Source: SYAC01 sp046048055
GTDB taxonomy: Bacteria > Planctomycetota > Phycisphaerae > Phycisphaerales > SM1A02
Direction: 5' to 3'
NCBI GenBank assembly: GCA_046048055.1
Contig: JBJOGW010000012.1
Span: 1 to 25,813, forward strand
DNA: 25,813 nt
A model generated the notes under the pieces. The model searched no databases and was not told where the DNA came from. It saw nothing but the letters and a program-made list of their open reading frames with translations. Made by a program: the position numbers and the translations under genes. Each line of letters begins with the position of its first letter. Within the stretch, counting starts at the first letter, position 1. Shown here piece by piece: positions 15,616 to 22,764 of the stretch.

Positions 15616-16644
15616 GGGGCCAGGCTCGTCCGGGTCGCTGGACAGGTCCGGCCAGTCCGGCTGCGCCCGAAGATGCACCCGCTCGATTCGCGCCAGGTGC
15701 GCTCCAAGGATGGTTCGAATCGAGTCCATGGCGCTCTCCGCCGAGCCCAGCGGCAAGCCGTCCGGACCGATGACCATCACGAAGCCGTGGCACACGCCGT
15801 CCGCCCGGCACGGTGCCAGGATGCCCCAACGGGCCCGCAGCGCTTCCGCGTCCTCGGCCATGGCCCACTCCGCCGCGCTGGCCACCACGGTCATCTCGCC
15901 TGCCGATGCCGGGCGGGCGAGCAGGCGCCGCTCCACGCATGCCATCAGGCGTGCGATGGCGTCGGTCCGGTCATCCCCCGTGCCGCTGCAGGCCGTGAGC
16001 CCAAAGCGACCGGCCGGGCCGGAGAGCCAGACCGCCACCACGGCGCCGGGCAGGTGTCGAACGATGAAGTCCGCGGTCTCCCTGGCCGCGTGCAGCGGGT
16101 CCAGCTCCTCGCCAACGCTCGACTGCAGAGCCTCCATCTCGGACGCGGGACCCGAGGCGGCATCGATCATCGACTCCACGCCGCCGTGCCATGGGGTCGC
16201 GTCGCGCCGGATCCGTTGGGCAAGCCCGCGCAACTGCTCCAGTCGCTCCTGACGCTCACGGGCCTGCCGCGAGGCACGCAAGGCCGACTGGATCTCGCGC
16301 AGGAACTCGCCCTTCGGGAGCGCGTCAGACAGGCTGCGAATGGTCGCCGTGGGTTCAAAGGTGCCCGGGCCGATCAGCAGCAACTGCGTGCATGGCGAGA
16401 CACGATGCAGCCGCTCCAGCGTCTGCGCGTCATCCACCGCGGTCTCCCCGGCCACCAGGAGCACCTCCACCCATCGTTCCGCGGCGCACAGGAGTGCCCG
16501 TTCGCTGTCCGGCACCACTTCCACATTGTGGCCGGTGCGCACCAGTGCCTCCATCCACTCGGGCCAGCGCGAGGCCTGTCCCACCACCAGCACATGGCCG
16601 GCATGGGTGCGGGAACTGGAAGAACTGGGGGATGGATCCTGCAT
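15595..16644 (-). CDS. degenerate receiver domain plus GAF-like domain protein
   Basis: 349 residues, probably a cytoplasmic signalling protein without a known output. After a Ser-rich N-terminus, residues 16-120 fold like a CheY receiver (GHVLVVGQASRW..., QLLLIGPG, DALPKGEFLREI). Lys111 is in the conserved place, but the beta-3 strand reads VEVLLVAGE with no phosphoacceptor Asp, so it is unlikely to be phosphorylated normally. A charged helical linker (about 123-150) may be a coiled coil. Residues about 180-325 look like a GAF domain (VVAVWLSGPAGRFGLTACSG ... HGFVMVIGPDGLPL). The last 20 residues are acidic. ATG 16644 is the only convincing start, 122 bp after tsaB. Its 3' end overlaps psd by 21 bp. 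Confidence 0.7.
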   Translation of the reverse strand: MQDPSPSSSSSRTHAGHVLVVGQASRWPEWMEALVRTGHNVEVVPDSERALLCAAERWVEVLLVAGETAVDDAQTLERLHRVSPCTQLLLIGPGTFEPTATIRSLSDALPKGEFLREIQSALRASRQARERQERLEQLRGLAQRIRRDATPWHGGVESMIDAASGPASEMEALQSSVGEELDPLHAARETADFIVRHLPGAVVAVWLSGPAGRFGLTACSGTGDDRTDAIARLMACVERRLLARPASAGEMTVVASAAEWAMAEDAEALRARWGILAPCRADGVCHGFVMVIGPDGLPLGSAESAMDSIRTILGAHLARIERVHLRAQPDWPDLSSDPDEPGPSGDAFE

Positions 16645-16732
16645 CGCACGCGGGATCTCGGCCGGATCCGTGGCCCACTTTCGCCCCAGCGCATGCCACC
16701 ACCGGGTTTGGGCTGTCGCAGACCGCTCGTGA

Positions 16733-16750
16733 TTCCGTCTGTTCCGTCTG
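16733..16750. repeat. tandem 9-bp repeat upstream of receiver-GAF gene
   Basis: TTCCGTCTG occurs twice in direct succession (16733-16741 and 16742-16750), about 90 bp before the receiver-GAF start and just after the tsaB stop. It could be a regulator site or chance. Confidence 0.35.
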
Positions 16751-16766
16751 CGCCGGTCGTGCGGGC

Positions 16767-17468
16767 CTAACGGGCCGCATGACGCTGTCGCCACAGGCGT
16801 ACGGCCTCGGCCTCGCGCGGATAGATGGGGACCATCGCCTCGGGCGGCATGGTGCGGCCCGCATCGAGCAGTCGTTTCGCCACGTTGGCCACGGCCTCGG
16901 CCCTGCCACGCCGGGGCAGCCTGCGCACGCTCCATCGCTGCAGAACCGGGCCGAACGCTGCGGGCAGGTGCTCGTCGGCCAGCAGCACGGCCTCGGGTCC
17001 CGGCTCCCAGGCATCAGCCGTCCGGCTGGCGGCATCCAGCGGATCATGACCGTGCGCCGGGTCCATGCGACCAAGCCAGGCTTCGTCGCCCTTGCAGGCC
17101 AGGGCCACCCACACCGGCGTCGCGGGATCGATCACCCGATCCAGGCGGGCGCACTCGGCAGCTGCGGCGGCGGCATGGACCTGCAACAGCTTCACGCCCA
17201 AGGCAAGTCCCATGGCCTGCGCGGCGGCGTGCGCCATGCGCAATCCGGTGAACCCGCCCGGGCCCGCGTTCAGGGCCACGCACGTGATCTCGGTGGGCGC
17301 CACGCCGCATCGGCCGCACAGCCGATCGATGGCTGGAAGCAGGTCCTCGCGGTCGCGCGCTGCACCATCGATCGGTTCCGTCTCGAACGCACCACTGGCC
17401 AGCCGCAGTCCGGCCTCCTGCACGCGATCGGCGGTCTCCAGCGACAGCATCACCCCGCGATCAGCCAT
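16767..17468 (-). CDS. tsaB: tRNA threonylcarbamoyladenosine biosynthesis protein TsaB
   Basis: Scaffold partner of TsaD in making the universal t6A37 modification of ANN-decoding tRNAs; it also bridges TsaE. The 233 residues have the ASKHA-fold N-terminus (VMLSLETAD, standing for the usual LALDTS), the signature NAGPGGFTGLRMAHAAAQAMGLALG (68-92) and the C-terminal PIYPREAEAVRLW that matches the family's PxYLR end. The glycine at GPGG replaces the commoner GPGS. The ATG at 17468 overlaps the end of the metallophosphoesterase gene by 8 bp, which indicates one operon. tsaD, tsaC and tsaE are not in the window. Confidence 0.9.
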   Translation of the reverse strand: MADRGVMLSLETADRVQEAGLRLASGAFETEPIDGAARDREDLLPAIDRLCGRCGVAPTEITCVALNAGPGGFTGLRMAHAAAQAMGLALGVKLLQVHAAAAAAECARLDRVIDPATPVWVALACKGDEAWLGRMDPAHGHDPLDAASRTADAWEPGPEAVLLADEHLPAAFGPVLQRWSVRRLPRRGRAEAVANVAKRLLDAGRTMPPEAMVPIYPREAEAVRLWRQRHAAR

Positions 17469-18351
17469 CGAGTGCCGCCCCGATCATGGCCAGCGGCACG
17501 GCTGCCAGCGCCATCTCCGCCGCATCCACGGGCTCATGCCCCAGGTCCACGGGCAGCACCATCGCATGCTCGTGATCCGAGTTCAGCACCAGCATGCGGG
17601 GGCCGGCCACCTCGACACCCTCGGCGGCATGCTTGTGCCCCACGATGAACAACCGCACGTTCCACGCCCGGGCCAGCGCCTCCACCTGCTCCTCGGTCTG
17701 CCCGCGTCCCCACGTCATGTTCCAGGCGGCTCCGGTGCGCACGGCAAAGTCCGCGTCGTCCAGTTCCCGATCGAGCACGCCGGGATCGAACGTCCGCATC
17801 GCCATGGGCGAGGGCAGCGAGTGGGCGCACAGGATGCCCCGGGCCGTGCGAGCGGCCAGCGGCATGGCCCGCACGAAGCCCCGGATGGCGCGATCCACCA
17901 GCCCGGCATCGTCACCAAAACTCCATGCCAGCCCGTCATGGAACAGGGCCGTGTTCTCACCCGCACCCTTGCTCACGGGCTGGTCGAAGGCCTGGGCGAT
18001 CTCGTGGTTGGCCAGCACCGGATGGACCTGTCCCGGATGGGCCATCACCAGCGCGGCCACCTTGGCCAGCATGCGCCAGCTCAGATCGGCCCCGTGCGTG
18101 AGACGCTCGCCATGGATCAACTCGTGCAGCACCACGTGGTGATCCCGGGACTGCAGTTGCGCGAAGGCCTGAACCTTCATGAAGTGGATCGGGTTGTCGT
18201 GCAGATCACCAGTGGCGAGCAGTCGGCCCCGGTCCGGAAGGTGCACGGTGCAGCCTCGTCGCGCGGGATCCGTGCGCAGGCAGGCCGCAGCCCGCTCGAG
18301 CAGTTCCGCCACACCCTCGGCATTCAGGTGATCGATGGCCAGGCCCGTCAC
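17461..18351 (-). CDS. calcineurin-like metallophosphoesterase
   Basis: Dinuclear-metal phosphoesterase of 296 residues, substrate unknown. The motifs run in order: GDLHDNP (48-54; Asp49, His51), a divergent second block around LIHGERLTHGADL in place of GDxxDRG, ANHE (114-117) for GNHE, His177 in CAHSLP and GHKH (238-241) for GHxH. The start is a GTG at 18351 whose last two bases begin the TGA of the upstream DUF1573 gene, a four-base GTGA overlap. Upstream in-frame ATGs lie deep within that gene and give no family-like sequence. It shares 8 bp with tsaB downstream. No signal peptide or membrane segment is seen, so it is likely cytoplasmic. Confidence 0.85.
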   Translation of the reverse strand: MTGLAIDHLNAEGVAELLERAAACLRTDPARRGCTVHLPDRGRLLATGDLHDNPIHFMKVQAFAQLQSRDHHVVLHELIHGERLTHGADLSWRMLAKVAALVMAHPGQVHPVLANHEIAQAFDQPVSKGAGENTALFHDGLAWSFGDDAGLVDRAIRGFVRAMPLAARTARGILCAHSLPSPMAMRTFDPGVLDRELDDADFAVRTGAAWNMTWGRGQTEEQVEALARAWNVRLFIVGHKHAAEGVEVAGPRMLVLNSDHEHAMVLPVDLGHEPVDAAEMALAAVPLAMIGAALDG

Positions 18352-19358
18352 GGATCCACCACCGCGGCCACGAAGCACCGACCCGTGCCCGTGGCGCCCT
18401 CGATCGCCACCGGCATCCACAGCACGCCCGGAGACCCGGGCTGCACGGTCACGCGCATCGTCACCTCCACCGCATCGCCCTTGGCCGTGGCCTGCAGCAG
18501 TTCCGCCTGAAGCCGCGGATCCTCCGACTGCACGCCCGTGATCCGATCCCATCCGGCAGGTCGCGGCTTGCCACGTGGCAAGGCGTTCTCCAGGACCATG
18601 CGGCATGTCGCGGCGTCGCCCACCTTGATCGCTCCGAGCACCACCACGCTCTCGGGCACCTGCCATCCGCGCTTCGTGGCGCCGGGATCGAATCGAACGC
18701 CGGTGGACTCGTGGCGCACCCGAAGCGGGATCAGCCGTGCCCCGGGATGGTCGGTCTCCACGAGCATCCACTGGCGGAACGATCCGTCGGGCACCCCCTG
18801 CAGATTCCAGGTCACGACGTGCTCCAGTGCGGGAACGGCAGGATCGGAGGCTGCCGCGCCGACCGGTGGCCGTCCATCCACCGAGCGCACCCGAAATGGC
18901 GTCTGATCCGTCGATCGAAGCGTGACCGTGCCCGTTCGAACGCCCTTCAACGCGTCGACGTAGGGCGGCGAGGGCTGCACGGCCCACACCACCTCTCCCT
19001 GCATCTGCGCCACCAGTGGCCGCGACGCGCCCTCAAGGGTCACGAACACCTTGGCGTCCTTGGGACCAGGCGCCCGAGGTGCCTGCAGCGTGGCCTGGAG
19101 TTCCACCTGTCCGCCGGCGGGGATCTCCACGCCGGCCAGATCCGTGATGTCCGTGCACTTGCAGCTTGGAAAGGCGCTCTGCACGCGCACCGCACGGGTG
19201 GAGTCGTTGTGAAGGCGAAAGGTGGCCGTCCGCGCGGCGCCCGGCTCCAGTTGCCCAAAGTCCACCGTGGATGGCTCCACACGCACACCGGCATCCGGCA
19301 CGGTGGCTTGCCACCAGAAGAGCCACGGCAGGAGCGCAAGCATCCGCAGCAGGATCAT
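18348..19358 (-). CDS. exported DUF1573-type Ig-like protein
   Basis: 336 residues with an N-terminal signal (MILLRMLALLPWLFWWQ) and a DUF1573-like immunoglobulin-fold domain at about 27-125. Diagnostic parts are VDFGQLEPGAARTATFRLHN and SCKCTD, the family's conserved Cys-x-Cys-x(T/D) turn. The remainder (about 130-336) looks like further beta-sandwich repeats, including a second CRMVLENALPRG segment that echoes the DUF1573 pattern. Role unknown; such proteins are abundant in Planctomycetes and Bacteroidetes and are placed in the envelope. The start is supported by TAGACT 6 nt upstream. It heads the probable four-gene operon running to 15595. Confidence 0.8.
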   Translation of the reverse strand: MILLRMLALLPWLFWWQATVPDAGVRVEPSTVDFGQLEPGAARTATFRLHNDSTRAVRVQSAFPSCKCTDITDLAGVEIPAGGQVELQATLQAPRAPGPKDAKVFVTLEGASRPLVAQMQGEVVWAVQPSPPYVDALKGVRTGTVTLRSTDQTPFRVRSVDGRPPVGAAASDPAVPALEHVVTWNLQGVPDGSFRQWMLVETDHPGARLIPLRVRHESTGVRFDPGATKRGWQVPESVVVLGAIKVGDAATCRMVLENALPRGKPRPAGWDRITGVQSEDPRLQAELLQATAKGDAVEVTMRVTVQPGSPGVLWMPVAIEGATGTGRCFVAAVVDP

Positions 19359-19364
19359 GGCGAA

Positions 19365-19370
19365 AGTCTA
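19365..19370 (-). promoter_or_regulatory. TAGACT -10-like box, DUF1573 gene
   Basis: On the minus strand TAGACT ends 6 nt before the ATG at 19358, suggesting a leaderless transcript for the DUF1573-phosphoesterase-tsaB operon. It lies in the 64-bp gap after the M28 peptidase stop. Confidence 0.45.
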
Positions 19371-19422
19371 GGGTTCATCCGATTCGAACGCGGCAGGTAC
19401 GTCACGCGCGGTGGCTCGCCGC

Positions 19423-21588
19423 TCAGGAACTCCCGAGCGGAAGCCCCAGGCCCACCTCGATCAGGCGCAGGGCGTTGCCGCAGCGCTGCTGGGCCTTCTC
19501 CATGCGTTCCACGGCCCTCTGCAACCGCTCGGCATCCTGGTCCATGATGGCCTCGGTCAGGAGCGGCAGCATGCAGGCGGCGTAGCCGTCATCCCGGTGC
19601 GAGGCAGCGACCAGGCTGCGAAACCATGGCCGCCCATCCAGACCCTGCTCATCCACGAAGGCCAGCACCGCGTTGCGCAGGCCGCGCTCCACGCGCGTGG
19701 CGTTCTGGTCGTTGAGCGAGGTGGCCAGCGGAATCGCCGCGTCGATGCGTTCGGCACGCACCAGAAGCTCCTGAAGACCGGGTTGCAACACGGCCATCTG
19801 CTGCCGCTGCGATTCGTCGGCACGGGCCATCAGCGCGTCCAGATGAGCCGAGATGCCACGCACCAGATCCTGCATGCGCCAGGCCGGAAACCGTGGCTGG
19901 CTCATGGCCGCCGCCACCGCGATGGCCGAACGCGTGACCATGGCGGCACTGGCATAGTCCTGACCCACGATCGAGCGGTACCACTGCACCGTGTCGTAGT
20001 TGCTGTGGTAGCTGGTTCCCGGGGCGCCATGCGCGGAGATGGCCACGCTGGGAATGCCGACCCTGCACACGAACCCGATGTGATCACTGCCACCCCCCAA
20101 CGCGCCGAACACGGGCCGGTCTCCGGCCTGTCGCTGCAGCGACTGCAGCACGGTCTCGCCCGGAGCCGCAGCCGAAGGAACCTGCGAGATCGCCCTGGAG
20201 ACCATGCCGCCCAGTTCCGGGGACAATGCCAGGGATGGGTTCGGCCCCATCGCCGCCATGTCCAGGTTGATGTAGAGCGCGCCGCTTCGCTGCAACTCGG
20301 CCGCATGTCCCTCCACCCATTCGGTGCTGCCGATGATGCCGAACTCCTCGGCACCCCATGCGGCAAACACCAGCGTGCTGGCGGGCCGGATCCCCCGCTC
20401 CGCCAAGTCGGCGAAGCACCGCGCCGCCTCCAGCAGGCAGATGGTGCCCGCACCCGGATCCGCGGCGCCCAGCCCCCAGGCGTCGTGATGGCAGCCAAGG
20501 ATCACGAACCGCTCCGGATGCACCGCTCCGGGGATGGTGGCGATCACGTTGGCCGAACTGCCGATGAAACGCTCCTGCTGCACCTGCAGACGCACCTCAC
20601 AGCCTTGAGCCATGGTGAGCCGGTACGGCATGGGCAAACCGCCCTTCCAGGCCTCGGGCGCGTCGGGGCCCTGAAAGCGGGCCAGGATCGCGGACGCGGC
20701 CGCGTATCCCACCGGCTGCACCGGGATGCGCGGCAGGTCCAGCCGCTCTGGCGCCTCGCGCAGCACGTTCTCGCTTGCGTAGATGCCCGGCGTGCCCGGA
20801 TCGCCCGGATATGGCAGCGTGTTCAGCGTGCCGCGTTGGATGCATGTGTCGTTGGCCCAGCCACCGCCCTCGGGCCACACCTTGCCGCGGGTGAATCCCA
20901 CGTCGGCCGGATCGGAGTACAGGATCAGGCCCGCGGCACCGGCCTCCTGCGCAAAGCGGGCCTTGTAGCCGCGAAAGCAGCGCCCGTAGCGCGCCAGCAC
21001 GATCTTGCCCTCCACCTGCACGCCAAGCGAGGCCAACGTGGCGAAGTCCTCGCGGGTGGCGTAGTTGGCGTAGACCACCGGCGCCGTCACGTCACCGCTG
21101 CCGCTGTAGGCATTCCAGCCCCAGGAGAGGTCCGGATGCGCCGTGGCCGGGTCCTCGAGCAGGTTGCGCTCGTCGATCGGCAGCGGCACCACGCCGCGGC
21201 GCCCCCGCGGCAACGCCTCGCCGGCACCGGGCCGCTCATCCACGATCTCCAGCTGGGCAGACACGGGGCGGGAGAGCAGGCACTTGAAACCCTCCACGTG
21301 CGCCGTCAGGCCCATGCTCTCGAACGCCTGTCGAAGCCGCTCCACCTGTCGAACGTCACCCGACGTGCCCGCCACGTGCGGCTCCACGCACAGCAGGTCG
21401 TGCCATCTGGACAGGTCCGCGGAGGACACCAGATCCATGGCATCCCTGGCGAACGCCGGCGCGTCCGGAACCTGCAGGTTCGTCGCGGCCGCTGCCTGCC
21501 GTGTCGAATCCAGCCGTGTCGAGGTGGGCGCGGCCTGCATGGCTGCCATGGCCGCTGCCGCAATGAGCAGGAGCACGCGCATGGACAT
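19423..21588 (-). CDS. secreted M28 peptidase, PSMA/transferrin-receptor-like
   Basis: Zinc aminopeptidase/carboxypeptidase of family M28B, resembling glutamate carboxypeptidase II (PSMA). The 721 residues begin with a signal peptide (MSMRVLLLIAAAAMAAMQA). A protease-associated domain spans about 155-290, with VEGKIVLARYGRCFRG..A..AGAAGLILYSDP. The catalytic domain supplies five zinc ligands: His367 and Asp377 (GCHHDAWGLGAADPGAG), Glu415 after the catalytic base Glu414 (WGAEEFGIIGSTEW), Asp443 (YINLD) and His528 (YHSNYDT). The last 130 residues match the helical transferrin-receptor-like dimerisation domain. Likely periplasmic peptide degradation. It starts 5 bp after the msrBA stop, so they form an operon. 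M1 at 21588 or M3 at 21582 could be the start. Confidence 0.92.
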   Translation of the reverse strand: MSMRVLLLIAAAAMAAMQAAPTSTRLDSTRQAAAATNLQVPDAPAFARDAMDLVSSADLSRWHDLLCVEPHVAGTSGDVRQVERLRQAFESMGLTAHVEGFKCLLSRPVSAQLEIVDERPGAGEALPRGRRGVVPLPIDERNLLEDPATAHPDLSWGWNAYSGSGDVTAPVVYANYATREDFATLASLGVQVEGKIVLARYGRCFRGYKARFAQEAGAAGLILYSDPADVGFTRGKVWPEGGGWANDTCIQRGTLNTLPYPGDPGTPGIYASENVLREAPERLDLPRIPVQPVGYAAASAILARFQGPDAPEAWKGGLPMPYRLTMAQGCEVRLQVQQERFIGSSANVIATIPGAVHPERFVILGCHHDAWGLGAADPGAGTICLLEAARCFADLAERGIRPASTLVFAAWGAEEFGIIGSTEWVEGHAAELQRSGALYINLDMAAMGPNPSLALSPELGGMVSRAISQVPSAAAPGETVLQSLQRQAGDRPVFGALGGGSDHIGFVCRVGIPSVAISAHGAPGTSYHSNYDTVQWYRSIVGQDYASAAMVTRSAIAVAAAMSQPRFPAWRMQDLVRGISAHLDALMARADESQRQQMAVLQPGLQELLVRAERIDAAIPLATSLNDQNATRVERGLRNAVLAFVDEQGLDGRPWFRSLVAASHRDDGYAACMLPLLTEAIMDQDAERLQRAVERMEKAQQRCGNALRLIEVGLGLPLGSS

Positions 21589-21593
21589 GCGGC

Positions 21594-22709
21594 TCAGTGT
21601 CCCGCCTTGGCCGGATCCGGCTCGGGCGACTTCTCCGGACCGAACACGGCTGGCCATGGATTGATCGCATGGCAGGCCCGTCCCGTGCGCTCCACGTAGT
21701 CCTGGTGATACATCTCGGCCGGGTAGAAGGTCTTGGCTGGCTCGATCTGGGTCACGATGGTCTTGCCCGCATAGCGCGGCGAGGCCTGAAGCGACAGCTT
21801 GAAGGCCTGGGCCTCCTTGAGCTGCTCGGCATCGGTGGTGAAGACCGCACTGCGATACTGGTCGCCCACGTCCGGGCCCTGCCGGTTCAGCTGTGTCGGA
21901 TCGTGCATGCGAAAGAAGCCGTCGAGCAACTGGCGATAGGTCACCCGGGTGGGATCGAACACCACGCGCACGGCCTCGGCATGGCCCGTGCCGTGAGCGC
22001 ACACCTGCTCATAGGTGGGGTTCTCGGTGGTGCCATTCATGTACCCGCTGGAGACCTCGACCACACCCGGGCACTCCTGAAAGCGGTGCTCCACGCCCCA
22101 GAAGCAGCCGCCGGCGAAGTAGGCGGTGGCCGTCTGCACGGGCTGGCTCTGGGCAGGCATGGGCTTGCCCTTCTCGATGAAGTCCAGTGCGGCGGAGTTC
22201 AGGCAGTAGCGTAGCCCGGTCGGCGGCGGACCGTCCTCGAACACGTGGCCCAGGTGGGCGCTGCACCGCGCGCACTCGATCTCCACGCGCTCCATGCCGT
22301 GGCTGTCGTCCTTCACGTATCGGATGTGATCCCGGTCGAAGGGCCGGAAGAAGCTGGGCCAGCCGGTGCCCGAATCGAACTTGTGCGTGCTGCTGAAGAG
22401 CGGAAGACCGCAGACCACGCACACGTACGTGCCATCCTTCTTGTTGTCGAGCAGGTTGCCGCAGAAGGCCGCCTCGGTGCCACTCTTCTGGGTCACCCGA
22501 AACTGCTCGGGCGTGAGACGCTTGGCCAGCTCGGCCACCTGCGGCTCCGAAAGCGGCGTGATGTCGTATCCGGCTCGGGACAGCAGTGCCATGGTCTTCT
22601 TCTCCTGATCGGCGGTGGGCGGGGTGCTGGCCGACTGCAGCGACGCCAGCACGGCGGCACCGGCCGCCATCGAGAACACAAGCAGCGTCAGCATCGCGAG
22701 CGGTCGCAT
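21594..22709 (-). CDS. secreted MsrB-MsrA fusion methionine sulfoxide reductase
   Basis: Repairs both R- and S-methionine sulfoxide. The 371 residues start with a signal or anchor segment (MRPLAMLTLLVFSMAAGAAVLAS), placing the enzyme outside the cytoplasm. MsrB comes first (about 45-178): zinc cysteines Cys97/Cys100 and Cys146/Cys149, GTGWPSF, catalytic Cys169 in RYCLNS and a possible recycling Cys83 in AFCGNLLDN. MsrA follows (about 194-350): catalytic Cys202 in GGCFWG, GHAEAV and YPAEMYHQDY. MsrA and MsrB domain order varies between bacterial fusions; here it is B then A. The ATG at 22709 is supported by TACCAT 8 nt upstream. It leads an operon with the M28 peptidase. Confidence 0.94.
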   Translation of the reverse strand: MRPLAMLTLLVFSMAAGAAVLASLQSASTPPTADQEKKTMALLSRAGYDITPLSEPQVAELAKRLTPEQFRVTQKSGTEAAFCGNLLDNKKDGTYVCVVCGLPLFSSTHKFDSGTGWPSFFRPFDRDHIRYVKDDSHGMERVEIECARCSAHLGHVFEDGPPPTGLRYCLNSAALDFIEKGKPMPAQSQPVQTATAYFAGGCFWGVEHRFQECPGVVEVSSGYMNGTTENPTYEQVCAHGTGHAEAVRVVFDPTRVTYRQLLDGFFRMHDPTQLNRQGPDVGDQYRSAVFTTDAEQLKEAQAFKLSLQASPRYAGKTIVTQIEPAKTFYPAEMYHQDYVERTGRACHAINPWPAVFGPEKSPEPDPAKAGH

Positions 22710-22717
22710 GGGAGCGG

Positions 22718-22723
22718 ATGGTA
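22718..22723 (-). promoter_or_regulatory. TACCAT -10-like box, msrBA
   Basis: On the minus strand TACCAT ends 8 nt before the ATG at 22709, in the 55-bp divergent gap shared with the FG-GAP lipoprotein gene. Confidence 0.4.
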
Positions 22724-22751
22724 GGGCACCCAACCTGCCCGGACCCGCCTC

Positions 22752-22757
22752 TACACT
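22752..22757 (+). promoter_or_regulatory. TACACT -10-like box, FG-GAP lipoprotein gene
   Basis: TACACT ends 7 nt before the GTG start at 22765, the same hexamer as at the Bax inhibitor-1 and gatC genes. Confidence 0.5.
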
Positions 22758-22764
22758 GCCCCGC

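Noticed and set aside
19411..21699. 762-codon plus-strand open frame opposite the M28 peptidase
   Set aside because: Arg/His/Gly-rich shadow typical of antisense frames in GC-rich genes; the minus strand encodes a full zinc peptidase.
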